A DNA stretch of 42,759 nucleotides, from the NCBI RefSeq assembly GCF_003479405.1, contig NZ_QUHB01000016.1, forward strand, positions 5,881-48,639, read 5' to 3'. Of the stretch, positions 18,407-25,514 are shown one piece after another; positions within the stretch are counted from its first letter, which is position 1, and each line of letters starts with the position of its first letter. The notes below the pieces were generated by a model, which was given only the letters and a program-made list of their open reading frames with translations, was not told the origin of the DNA and made no database searches. The position numbers were made by a program, and so were the translations under genes. Origin of the DNA: Eubacterium sp. AF16-48. GTDB taxonomy: Bacteria > Bacillota > Clostridia > Lachnospirales > Lachnospiraceae.

Positions 18407-18880
18407 ATGTTAGAAGAATATTTAAATAGTAGAAAACAAATGATGCTTGATAGAATAAATGAATATTCTGAATTGCTGGAACATAATAAAATTGAAAAAG
18501 AGGAAGCTTATAATAAGATAGATGAATTAAATTCTCTTATAGATGAGGCATCAGAAATATTTTCTTCAAAAGCCAGAATTGATAGTGAACATAAAAACAA
18601 TGAAGTTAATAAAATTAAAGAGAAGATAGAATTAATAGAATGTGAAAATAATAATTTGAAAATTAAGATGGCAAAAGCATCAAAAGAATTAGTTGATATT
18701 CAAAATAGTATTAATGAATTCAAAAGTGATTATGTTTCACGTGAAACAAAGTATAAAAGAAGAAGACCTACAATTAAGAAGGAGGTTATGGATAAATTAA
18801 AGCTTTGCAAGGACATTGTTTCTGTGGATAGCAAAAGAGCAGCAGTTGAATTAGATGAAATATTAAAATTATTATCGTAA
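18407..18880 (+). CDS. coiled-coil protein of unknown function, carrying a parS site
   Basis: I do not recognise a named family. The 157 residues are almost wholly charged heptad-like helix (about 1-110), rich in Glu, Lys and Asn, followed by a basic KRRRPTIKK patch and a final short helical region ending EILKLLS. No signal peptide or membrane segment is visible, so it is predicted cytoplasmic. It has GGAGG before its ATG, starts 31 bp after rsmG and ends before a strong terminator. A perfect 16-bp parS site lies inside its reading frame, encoding VSRET. Being in the rsmG-parA gap, it might act in chromosome segregation, but that is guesswork from position. Confidence 0.7.
   Translation: MLEEYLNSRKQMMLDRINEYSELLEHNKIEKEEAYNKIDELNSLIDEASEIFSSKARIDSEHKNNEVNKIKEKIELIECENNNLKIKMAKASKELVDIQNSINEFKSDYVSRETKYKRRRPTIKKEVMDKLKLCKDIVSVDSKRAAVELDEILKLLS
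18733..18748. promoter_or_regulatory. parS: parS site 1 (ParB-binding centromere)
   Basis: Perfect 16-bp palindrome TGTTTCACGTGAAACA, the conserved bacterial parS sequence, located inside the coiled-coil gene. ParB nucleates here and spreads along DNA using CTP. Confidence 0.95.
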
Positions 18881-18895
18881 GTACATAAAATATTG

Positions 18896-18924
18896 AGGAT
18901 ATGCCCTAGGGCATATCCTTTTTT
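18896..18924 (+). terminator. strong terminator between the coiled-coil gene and parA
   Basis: A 24-bp perfect palindrome centred on CCCTAGGG (18896-18919) is followed by five further T. It separates the mnmE-rsmG side from parA transcription and lies between parS sites 1 and 2. Confidence 0.85.
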
Positions 18925-18946
18925 GATAATAATCCTTGTGTTATTA

Positions 18947-18962
18947 TGTTTCACGTGAAACA
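18947..18962. promoter_or_regulatory. parS: parS site 2
   Basis: Second exact copy of TGTTTCACGTGAAACA, intergenic, 214 bp (start to start) from site 1. Confidence 0.95.
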
Positions 18963-19016
18963 CAAATAAGAACAACATTTGGGTTAATATATGGCAAAAT
19001 AGGCATATTTAAGGAT

Positions 19017-19032
19017 TGTTTCACGTGAAACA
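19017..19032. promoter_or_regulatory. parS: parS site 3
   Basis: Third exact copy of TGTTTCACGTGAAACA, 70 bp after site 2 and upstream of the parA promoter candidate, so ParB bound here might also affect parAB transcription. Confidence 0.95.
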
Positions 19033-19074
19033 TTAAAAATAAGAAATATTTAGCACAAATTTGGAGATATGTTA

Positions 19075-19103
19075 TGGAAAATCCTATTTACATATGATAA
19101 AAT
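19075..19103 (+). promoter_or_regulatory. possible promoter of parA
   Basis: TGGAAA (19075-19080), 17 bp, TAAAAT (19098-19103), about 100 bp before the parA ATG. The -35 box is poor. It is listed because the region follows a terminator and must contain a start of transcription. Confidence 0.35.
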
Positions 19104-19205
19104 ATATCAGCAGGAAACATAAGGAATACTAAAATTAATGAAAGGATAGAAGTCAATAGAAAATTGTGCAAATTTATTGGCTTTATATAGAGATAGGTAG
19201 GTTAT

Positions 19206-19961
19206 ATGGGTAGAATTATAGCTATTGCCAACCAAAAAGGTGGAGTTGGAAAAACAACGACATCTATTAATTTGTCTTCTTGTTTAGCAGATTTAGGAAA
19301 GAAAGTATTACTGGTTGATATTGATCCTCAGGGAAATGCAACAAGTGGGGTTGGAATTATTAAACAAAATTTAGAAAATACAGTTTATGAATTATTTCTT
19401 GATGAATGTACCATATCAGAGTGTTTAACAAAAAGCGTTGTGGATAATTTAAATGTACTTCCGTCAAATGTAAATTTGTCAGGTGCAGAAATTGATTTAA
19501 TTGGAGTTGAAAACAGAGAATATATTTTGAAGAATGTTCTAGACCAGATAAAGGACTTGTATGATTATATTATAATTGATTGTCCTCCTTCATTAAATAT
19601 ATTAACAGTTAATGCCATGACTGCAGCTGATTCGGTAATTGTCCCTATTCAGTGTGAATATTATGCGTTAGAGGGACTGTCTCAGTTAATTCATACAATT
19701 AACCTGATTCAGGACAGACTTAATAATGACTTGGAAATTGACGGAATTGTATTTACAATGTATGATTCAAGAACAAATTTATCATCAGATGTAGTTGAAA
19801 ATGTAAAAAGTAATGTACATATAAATATATATGATACAGTTATTCCAAGAAATGTAAGATTAGCAGAGGCACCAAGCTTTGGTCTTCCAATACATATGTA
19901 TGATGGAAAGTCAGCAGGAGCTGTTGCATACAAGAATCTTGCTAAGGAAATAATAAAATAA
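19206..19961 (+). CDS. parA: chromosome partitioning ATPase ParA (Soj)
   Basis: Deviant-Walker ATPase that with ParB and parS drives origin segregation and can regulate DnaA. At 251 residues it is a short chromosomal-type ParA without an N-terminal DNA-binding extension. The signature KGGVGKTT (about 11-18) includes the second lysine of the deviant motif. DIDPQGNATSG and the Walker B stretch YIIIDCPPSLN follow. The ATG lies close behind AGGTAGG. It is downstream of three parS sites and 103 bp before parB. Confidence 0.96.
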   Translation: MGRIIAIANQKGGVGKTTTSINLSSCLADLGKKVLLVDIDPQGNATSGVGIIKQNLENTVYELFLDECTISECLTKSVVDNLNVLPSNVNLSGAEIDLIGVENREYILKNVLDQIKDLYDYIIIDCPPSLNILTVNAMTAADSVIVPIQCEYYALEGLSQLIHTINLIQDRLNNDLEIDGIVFTMYDSRTNLSSDVVENVKSNVHINIYDTVIPRNVRLAEAPSFGLPIHMYDGKSAGAVAYKNLAKEIIK

Positions 19962-20064
19962 AAATATTAATTATAAAGTTAAAATGATATTAATATATAA
20001 AAATCACAATAAAATTATCAAATATATATTATTATTATTATAACTAAAATGTAAAGGAAAAAGT

Positions 20065-21000
20065 ATGGCAGTAAAAAAGAAAGGTTTAGGAAGAGGAATT
20101 GATTCGTTAATTCCTCAGACAGATACAGGTAATAAAAAAGAAAAGGTTAAGGAAAAGCCGGTTGTTAAAGAAGTAATAAAAGAGGTTGTAAAGGAAGTAA
20201 AGGTTCCTGTTCCGGCTGAAACTATGATGAAAATTTCAGATATTGAGCCTAATAGAGATCAGCCACGTAAAAATTTTGACAAAGAGGCATTAGATGAACT
20301 GGCAGATTCTATCAGACAGTTTGGAATTATTCAGCCTATAGTTGTTCAGAAAAAGGATGATTATTATGAAATAATTGCAGGAGAAAGACGATGGAGAGCT
20401 GCAAAGCTGGCTAAAATAAAGGAAGTTCCCGTTATTGTAAAGGAGTATACTCCTCAGGAGGTAATGGAAATTGCCCTTATTGAAAATATTCAGAGAAGTG
20501 ATTTAAATCCTATTGAAGAGGCACTTGCATATAGGAGTCTTATTAATGAATATAATCTTAAACAGGATGAACTGGCTAAAAGAGTTTCAAAGTCAAGAGC
20601 AGCTATAGCAAATTCCATGAGATTACTTAGATTAGCTGAACCGGTTCAAAATATGCTGGTGGAAGGTCAGATTTCAATGGGACATGCAAGGGCATTGCTG
20701 GCATTAGAATTAGAGGATTTACAGGTTGATGCTGCAAATACAATTATGGAAAGAGGCTTAAGTGTAAGAGATACAGAGAAGCTTGTAAAGTCAATTTTGA
20801 ATCCAAAACAGTCAAAACTTCCAATTCCTAGCAGTGAAGAGGCTATATATTCAAAACTTTCCGATAAATTAAAGGAAATTATGGGTACAAAGGTTTCAAT
20901 TAATCACAAAAAAGGCGGAAAAGGTAAGATTGAGATAGAATATTACTCTCAGGAAGAATTAGAGAGATTATTGGAATTATTTAATGGTATACAAAACTAA
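20065..21000 (+). CDS. parB: chromosome partitioning protein ParB (Spo0J)
   Basis: CTP-dependent DNA clamp that loads at parS. The 311 residues begin KKKGLGRGIDSLIP, the usual ParA-interacting tip, followed by a low-complexity Lys/Glu/Val linker (about 25-50), the CTPase domain with IEPNRDQPRKNFD and AGERRWRAAKLA, ENIQRSDLNPIEEA, the helix-turn-helix (LAKRVSKSRAAIANSMRLLRL) and a C-terminal dimer domain. The long charged linker is a little unusual but fits the family. Matching parS sites lie 1-1.3 kb upstream. Confidence 0.96.
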   Translation: MAVKKKGLGRGIDSLIPQTDTGNKKEKVKEKPVVKEVIKEVVKEVKVPVPAETMMKISDIEPNRDQPRKNFDKEALDELADSIRQFGIIQPIVVQKKDDYYEIIAGERRWRAAKLAKIKEVPVIVKEYTPQEVMEIALIENIQRSDLNPIEEALAYRSLINEYNLKQDELAKRVSKSRAAIANSMRLLRLAEPVQNMLVEGQISMGHARALLALELEDLQVDAANTIMERGLSVRDTEKLVKSILNPKQSKLPIPSSEEAIYSKLSDKLKEIMGTKVSINHKKGGKGKIEIEYYSQEELERLLELFNGIQN

Positions 21001-21049
21001 ATTAATGTTATAAACTATAACTAATCTATAATCAGAAAAGGAGTTAGAA

Positions 21050-21520
21050 ATGAACGATTATATATATATGGGAATAATAGTCGCAATGTTTGTAATATTT
21101 ATTATTCTTCATATTAAACAAAATAACAAAATAAAGAGACTTATGAACAGATATGAGAAGTTTATGAAAGGAAAAAATGCTGAAAATCTTGCAGATGCAA
21201 TAGAAGAGAATTTTCAGCAAATGGATAAACTGGAAATATCACATCAGAAAAATGAATTAAAGATGGAGCAGGCTCTTCAAAATATAACAACAACATTTCA
21301 TAAGTTGGGAATTGTTAAGTATGATGCCTTTAAGGAAATGGGTGGTAATTTAAGTTTTGCTCTTTGTTTGTTAGATGATACAAACACCGGATTTATTTTA
21401 AACACCATGCATGGACGTGACAGTAGTTACAGTTACATAAAGGAAATTATAAAAGGTGAGGCGTACGCAACACTAGGTGAAGAAGAAAAGGAAGCTTTAG
21501 AAAAAGCAATTAATTCATAA
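21050..21520 (+). CDS. DUF4446-family membrane-anchored protein
   Basis: A 156-residue protein with one N-terminal membrane helix (about 5-22), a cytoplasmic coiled-coil stretch (about 25-95) and a conserved C-terminal domain with VKYDAFKEMGGNLSFALCLLDD and GFILNTMHGRDSSYSYIKEI, which I recognise as DUF4446. Genes of this family commonly follow parB in Firmicutes; function unknown. It starts 49 bp after parB behind AAGGAG and is followed by a terminator, so it is probably the last gene of the parAB operon. A role linking the origin region to the membrane is only speculation. Confidence 0.85.
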   Translation: MNDYIYMGIIVAMFVIFIILHIKQNNKIKRLMNRYEKFMKGKNAENLADAIEENFQQMDKLEISHQKNELKMEQALQNITTTFHKLGIVKYDAFKEMGGNLSFALCLLDDTNTGFILNTMHGRDSSYSYIKEIIKGEAYATLGEEEKEALEKAINS

Positions 21521-21527
21521 TTTAAAC

Positions 21528-21563
21528 AAGAATGTGGTACAAAAATGCTACATTCTTTTTTTA
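21528..21563 (+). terminator. terminator after the parAB-DUF4446 operon
   Basis: AAGAATGT (21528-21535) pairs with ACATTCTT (21550-21557), and a run of T follows. The 170 bp between it and the sigma-factor promoter are AT-rich; apart from a 7-bp inverted repeat (TTATGAG 21613-21619, CTCATAA 21677-21683) I see nothing there. Confidence 0.8.
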
Positions 21564-21733
21564 TTTTATAAAAAGTTGTAATTATATGAAAAGTGGGAGG
21601 TTCAGACTATATATTATGAGAAAAAAATAATAGTAATGAATATAGGCAATAAGTTTATAGGATATATTGAATGACCTCTCATAATTGGAAGATAGGGGAG
21701 TTGAAGTGTAGAAGAAAAATTTTTTAAAAAAAA

Positions 21734-21763
21734 TGAAACTTTTTGGTACTTTGAATAGTCTAA
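21734..21763 (+). promoter_or_regulatory. predicted autoregulated ECF-type (SigV-like) promoter
   Basis: TGAAAC followed by TTTT (21734-21743) and GTCTAA (21758-21763) resemble the TGAAAC/CGTC elements of extracytoplasmic-function promoters, including those of Bacillus SigV. It lies 28 bp before the start of an ECF sigma gene whose anti-sigma partner is RsiV-like, so the sigma factor probably drives its own operon. Confidence 0.65.
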
Positions 21764-21790
21764 ATAATATAAAGAATAAAGGAGATAAAA

Positions 21791-22279
21791 TTGAAAGAGA
21801 AAAAAGAAGATATAATTAGTAAACTTCTTATAAATAATTATGACAAATATTATCACATAGCATATAGTTATACACAAAATAAAAATGATGCACAGGATAT
21901 AGTACAAGAAGGAGCATATAAGGCTATATATAATTCGAAAAAATTGCGTCAGGTAAAATATGCAGATACATGGATATGTAAAATTATTATAAATGAAGCA
22001 ATTAGTTATATCAAAAAAAACAGGTTTAATTGGGATAAAGATATTGTAAGTGAAATGAAAGATGAAAAAGATATGTTTAAAATTGAAGACGATAAGATTG
22101 AATTGAAACAGGCGTTGGATAAATTAACAGATAAAGAAAGGGCTGTAATTGTATTAAGATATTTTGAAGAAATGAGTTTAAATGATGTTGCGTACATTTT
22201 AGGTGAAAACTTAAGTACAGTAAAAAGTAGAATATATAGGGCACTTGAAAAGTTAAAAGAGTATATGATAGTTAAATAG
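21791..22279 (+). CDS. sigV: ECF RNA polymerase sigma factor, SigV/CsfV-like
   Basis: A 162-residue extracytoplasmic-function sigma factor consisting of region 2 (YSYTQNKNDAQDIVQEGAYKAI, ADTWICKIIINEAISYIKK) and region 4 (LTDKERAVIVLRYFEEMSLNDVAYILGENLSTVKSRIYRALEKLK) only. Start codon TTG, supported by AAAGGAG seven bases upstream. It is followed by an RsiV-like anti-sigma gene and a polysaccharide deacetylase gene; the csfV-rsiV-pdaV locus of Clostridioides difficile has the same three partners and answers lysozyme. Assignment to the SigV group rests on those partners and the promoter more than on the sigma sequence itself. Confidence 0.85.
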   Translation: MKEKKEDIISKLLINNYDKYYHIAYSYTQNKNDAQDIVQEGAYKAIYNSKKLRQVKYADTWICKIIINEAISYIKKNRFNWDKDIVSEMKDEKDMFKIEDDKIELKQALDKLTDKERAVIVLRYFEEMSLNDVAYILGENLSTVKSRIYRALEKLKEYMIVK

Positions 22280-22304
22280 ATTGTGATATGAAGGAGAAAT
22301 TAAG

Positions 22305-23165
22305 ATGGTAAATGATGAAATGTTAAAAAAACTAAAAGATCAATATATTGGAGTTGAAGTTCCTGATGATGAAAAAAATAAATTAAATGAAATTTTAGAG
22401 TATGCTAAGATAGATAGAAAAAGAAAAAGAAAAAAAGTTATAATTACAAGATGGATGATTTCTGTTGCTGCATTGTTGTTAGTTGTAATTATGCCAAATA
22501 CAAATGAAACATTAGCATCATCTTTAAAAAATATACCTTTGGTGGGAAATATTTTTAGTGTAATAACAGTTAGAAAATATGATGAAGACAAAAATATCAA
22601 AATTAATATGGCAAAAATAGATTCTAATGGAGATATTAAAAATAAAAAAACAGTTGAAAAGTTAAACAATGATATAAAAAAATATACAAACAAGATAGTA
22701 AATCAATATAAAGTTGATTTAGGTTCAAGTGGATTTAGTGATTTATATATGGATTATAAAATTGTTATTAATAATGATAAGTGGTTTACAATAGCATTTA
22801 CAATAAACGAAACCAGAGCAAGTGGATATGAATTTCATAGATATTACAATATAGATAAATCAAGTGGAAAAATTGTTAGTCTAAAAGATATATTTAAGGA
22901 AAAATCTGATTATATAAAGATTATAAGTAATGATATAAAACGACAAATGAAACAGCAAATGTTGACTAAAGACGTTGTATATTTTATTAAAGATAATGGT
23001 ATTTCTACAGGATTTAAAGAAATCTCAGGTAATCAAAACTATTATATAAATAATGAGGGAAATATAGTAATAGCATTTGATGAGTACGAAGTAGGACCAG
23101 GATGTACAGGGGCACCTAAGTTTGTAATATCAAAAGATATAGTAAAAAAAATTTTAAATAATTAA
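22305..23165 (+). CDS. rsiV: RsiV-like transmembrane anti-sigma factor (DUF3298)
   Basis: A 286-residue membrane protein with a cytoplasmic N-terminus (about 1-47, expected to hold the sigma factor), one membrane helix (MISVAALLLVVIMP, about 48-62), and an outside domain. The latter contains RASGYEFHRYYNIDKSSGKIVSLKDIF and NEGNIVIAFDEYEVGPGCTGAPKFVI, the DUF3298 signature also found in Bacillus RsiV. That protein binds lysozyme directly, is cut by signal peptidase and then by RasP, and releases SigV; the same mechanism is inferred here. The gene follows the sigma gene by 25 bp with AAGGAG upstream. The family match is strong. Confidence 0.87.
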   Translation: MVNDEMLKKLKDQYIGVEVPDDEKNKLNEILEYAKIDRKRKRKKVIITRWMISVAALLLVVIMPNTNETLASSLKNIPLVGNIFSVITVRKYDEDKNIKINMAKIDSNGDIKNKKTVEKLNNDIKKYTNKIVNQYKVDLGSSGFSDLYMDYKIVINNDKWFTIAFTINETRASGYEFHRYYNIDKSSGKIVSLKDIFKEKSDYIKIISNDIKRQMKQQMLTKDVVYFIKDNGISTGFKEISGNQNYYINNEGNIVIAFDEYEVGPGCTGAPKFVISKDIVKKILNN

Positions 23166-23198
23166 GAAACATAAATATAAATGATGGAGATGAATAAG

Positions 23199-24089
23199 AT
23201 GACAAGAAATGAAAAAAAACAAAGGAGAATAAGACAACTTAAAATACGTGTGATATCCACGTTATTAATATTTTGTTTGGTAATTGTAGCAGGCGGTTGC
23301 GCTTTAATAGAAAAAAATAAAGAGAGTAAAAAAGTTGTCAGAGTTAATGGTGGAGTTGTTGAAAAAACAAAGAATGTTGCAGATAACAGTGAAAATACTT
23401 CAACTGAAACAAAGGAAGAAACCAGTAAAACTGAAGAGAAAACAACAAAAGATAATAAAAGAGTAATTGATCCTAATAAACCTATGATTGCTTTAACCTT
23501 TGATGACGGACCGGGGGAGAGAACCCTGGAATTGTTGGAAACATTGGAAAAATACAATGTGAGAGCTTCATTTTTTATGTGTGGCACAAGTCTTTCCAGA
23601 AACGATATAAAGGTGGAAGAAATTTTAAAGAAAATGGATGAATTAGGATGCGACATGGGAAATCATACAATGGATCATCAGTCATTGCCAACATTATCCT
23701 CCCAAAAAATTAAATGGGAAGTGGAAGGGGTTAATGATTTAATTAAGAAACATGTAGGACATGGAGCTAAATTTGTGAGACCACCTTACGGAGCAGGAAT
23801 CAGAGATAAGAAGGTAAGCAAATATGTAAAGGCACCTATGGTTTGCTGGTCTGTGGATACATTGGATTGGAAGACAAAAAGTAAAAAGGAAACAATAAGG
23901 TCTGTTATGAATGATGCTCATGATGGAGATATAGTGTTAATGCATGACATTCATGGATGGACAGTAGATGCAGTAAAAAAGATTATTCCAAAACTACTAA
24001 AAAAGGGATATCAGTTAGTTACAGTGTCTGAAATGGCAGAGGCTAAAGGCTGCAAACTGGAAAATGGAAAGCCATATTTTGAATTCTAA
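23199..24089 (+). CDS. polysaccharide (peptidoglycan) deacetylase, PdaV/PgdA-like
   Basis: Extracellular NodB-type deacetylase expected to remove acetyl groups from peptidoglycan sugars, which blocks lysozyme. The 296 residues have a basic N-terminus, one hydrophobic segment (about 18-37), a Thr/Glu/Lys-rich linker (about 60-88), and the catalytic domain: TFDDGP (D102, D103), NHTMDH (H156, H160), RPPYGAG, WSVDTLDW and MHDIH. AGGC at 31-34 could be a weak lipobox; a plain membrane anchor is equally possible. I prefer ATG 23199 because GGAG lies nine bases before it; ATG 23181 is an alternative. As third gene after sigma and RsiV it is the likely effector of the locus. Confidence 0.88.
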   Translation: MTRNEKKQRRIRQLKIRVISTLLIFCLVIVAGGCALIEKNKESKKVVRVNGGVVEKTKNVADNSENTSTETKEETSKTEEKTTKDNKRVIDPNKPMIALTFDDGPGERTLELLETLEKYNVRASFFMCGTSLSRNDIKVEEILKKMDELGCDMGNHTMDHQSLPTLSSQKIKWEVEGVNDLIKKHVGHGAKFVRPPYGAGIRDKKVSKYVKAPMVCWSVDTLDWKTKSKKETIRSVMNDAHDGDIVLMHDIHGWTVDAVKKIIPKLLKKGYQLVTVSEMAEAKGCKLENGKPYFEF

Positions 24090-24099
24090 TAGATATAAG

Positions 24100-24139
24100 A
24101 ACCGTTATGTTAAATTAAAAACTTAGCATGGCGGTTTTT
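24100..24139 (+). terminator. terminator after the deacetylase gene
   Basis: AACCGTTATGTTAA pairs with TTAGCATGGCGGTT (several G-T wobbles) across a short A-rich loop and is followed by T residues. It closes the sigma-anti-sigma-deacetylase operon. Confidence 0.7.
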
Positions 24140-24153
24140 ATATGCAAAAAATC

Positions 24154-24181
24154 AACCTGTCACAGGAGATAATTAACCTGT
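24154..24181 (+). promoter_or_regulatory. candidate LytTR-binding direct repeats
   Basis: AACCTGT occurs at 24154-24160 and again at 24175-24181, exactly 21 bp (two helical turns) apart, ending 13 bp before a -35 box. LytTR regulators typically bind paired direct repeats with this spacing just upstream of the promoter. The next gene encodes a LytTR protein, so autoactivation is plausible. Confidence 0.5.
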
Positions 24182-24194
24182 TGCCTAAATACTA

Positions 24195-24223
24195 TTTACA
24201 TTTATATAGTAATAAAATAAAAT
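24195..24223 (+). promoter_or_regulatory. predicted promoter of the LytTR/LiaF-like operon
   Basis: TTTACA (24195-24200), 17 bp, TAAAAT (24218-24223), about 40 bp before the LytTR ATG. Confidence 0.55.
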
Positions 24224-24264
24224 TCTAATTAGAAACAGAGAGGTTTAATTAGTAGGAAAGTTAT

Positions 24265-24726
24265 ATGAAGGTTATCATTGATATTGATGAAAATTGCATA
24301 GAAAACCAGGTAATAATAAAGTGTTTAAAATTTGACGAAAAAATTGCCATGCTTCAAAGAAATATAAGCAATAGTTTATCTGAAAACATTAAACTTGAGC
24401 TATATAAGGATCAGAAGGATTATTATATTGATATTGAGGACATTTTGTTTTTCCAGACAGAAGGAGACATGGTTAAGGCACATACAAGGGATGATATTTT
24501 TGACACAGGTTACAGACTTTATGAACTTGAGAAAATATTGCCATGGACATATTGCAGAATTTCAAAGTCTGCAATATTAAACGTAAAAAAGGTATATGCA
24601 ATTACTAAAAATATAACTGCTTCAAGTGAAATAGAATTTAAAGACAGTCATAAACACGTATTTGTTTCACGAGGATATTTTAAACCTTTAAAAAGTAAAT
24701 TAGATGAAATAAGGAGTAAAGAATAA
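24265..24726 (+). CDS. LytTR-domain DNA-binding regulator without receiver domain
   Basis: A 153-residue transcription regulator. Residues about 50-150 form the LytTR DNA-binding domain: YYIDIEDILFFQTEGD, RLYELEKILPWTYCRISKSAILN and the C-terminal FVSRGYFKPLKSKLDE. The first 45 residues are not a phosphorylatable receiver domain, so this is a stand-alone LytTR protein whose signal may come from a membrane partner. Its stop codon overlaps the start of the LiaF-like gene (TAATG), implying tight coupling. Pairs of a free LytTR regulator with a membrane protein are common in Firmicutes. Direct repeats and a promoter precede it. Confidence 0.88.
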   Translation: MKVIIDIDENCIENQVIIKCLKFDEKIAMLQRNISNSLSENIKLELYKDQKDYYIDIEDILFFQTEGDMVKAHTRDDIFDTGYRLYELEKILPWTYCRISKSAILNVKKVYAITKNITASSEIEFKDSHKHVFVSRGYFKPLKSKLDEIRSKE

Positions 24727-25448
24727 TGAAAAGAAAAAATATTTTCTGGGGAATAGCACTTATAGCTATTGCGGTAATATGGATAATTACCAAATTAGAT
24801 ATATTTCCCGGTGTGCAATTTGGAAAAATAGCGTTTACATTGCTGTGGGCAGCATGGCTTGTAAAGGGAATTTTGGATAGAGGGTTTTTCTCTATTTTTA
24901 TGAGTATTGCCTTTCTTGGAATTGTATGGCAACATGAATTAAAAATAGAAAGTATCACTCCATGGCCGGTTGTAGGCTCGGCAATATTGTTAAGTATAGG
25001 ATTTTCACTTATATTCGGAAACAAGGAAAGACGTAACTGGAAAAAGGCGTGTAAAAAGGGATATGACGAAAAAGATGGGTATGGAAATTTTACCTCAAGT
25101 CATGCAGAGGGAGAAAATATAGTTCACGTAACTAAATTTTCAGGGGCTGAAAAGTATATTGACTCTAAAAATTTAAAAAGTGTGGAAATTATAAATAAGT
25201 TTGGTGGTTGCGAAATTTATATGGATAAGGCAGTTCCGGCGGGCAATGAGGTTTACGTGAGAGTTGAATGTATGTGTGGCGGAGTTGAAATATATATTCC
25301 AAAAAGCTGGAAGGTTAAAAATCTTACAACAGCGACTTTAGGGGCATTGGATGAAACCGGGCACTATGAAGGAGATGCAGTAAATGATACTGTTGTTGTT
25401 TTATCAGGTACTATTAAATTAGGAGCAGTGGAAATAGTAAGGGTATAA
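24726..25448 (+). CDS. LiaF-like multi-pass membrane protein
   Basis: A 240-residue protein with three to four membrane helices in the first 100 residues (IFWGIALIAIAVIWII, IAFTLLWAAWLVKGIL, FSIFMSIAFLGIVW, VVGSAILLSIGFSLIFG), a short charged linker, and a C-terminal beta-rich domain with FSGAEKYI, FGGCEIYMDKA and CMCGGVEIYIPKSWKV. The latter repeats the GG-x-E-I/V-Y pattern of the cell-wall-active antibiotic response (LiaF) family. Coupled to the LytTR gene by a one-base overlap, it probably controls that regulator's activity in response to envelope damage. Exact signal unknown. A bidirectional terminator follows. Confidence 0.82.
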   Translation: MKRKNIFWGIALIAIAVIWIITKLDIFPGVQFGKIAFTLLWAAWLVKGILDRGFFSIFMSIAFLGIVWQHELKIESITPWPVVGSAILLSIGFSLIFGNKERRNWKKACKKGYDEKDGYGNFTSSHAEGENIVHVTKFSGAEKYIDSKNLKSVEIINKFGGCEIYMDKAVPAGNEVYVRVECMCGGVEIYIPKSWKVKNLTTATLGALDETGHYEGDAVNDTVVVLSGTIKLGAVEIVRV

Positions 25449-25471
25449 AATAAAATGATTTTTAGCATAGA

Positions 25472-25503
25472 AAAAGCAGGGTTTCTACAAACTCTGCTTT
25501 TTT
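25472..25503. terminator. bidirectional terminator between converging genes
   Basis: AAAAGCAG and CTGCTTTT arms extended by GTTT/AAAC surround a four-base loop, with A and T runs on both sides, so it can serve the LiaF-like gene (plus) and the phosphotransferase gene (minus). Confidence 0.85.
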
Positions 25504-25514
25504 CAATGAAAATT

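Noticed and set aside
19164..19191. TTGTGC-16-TATAGA as a parA promoter
   Set aside because: It would start transcription about eight bases before the ATG, leaving no room for the visible AGGTAGG ribosome site.
19439..19447. TGTGGATAA, the exact reverse complement of a canonical DnaA box, inside parA
   Set aside because: A single copy within conserved coding sequence (VVDNL), with no neighbouring boxes. Chance match is likely, though DnaA binding there is not excluded.
24662..24677. TTTGTTTCACGAGGAT, resembling a parS half-site, inside the LytTR gene
   Set aside because: Only the left half matches; the right arm GTGAAACA is absent. Read as coding sequence (FVSRGYF).
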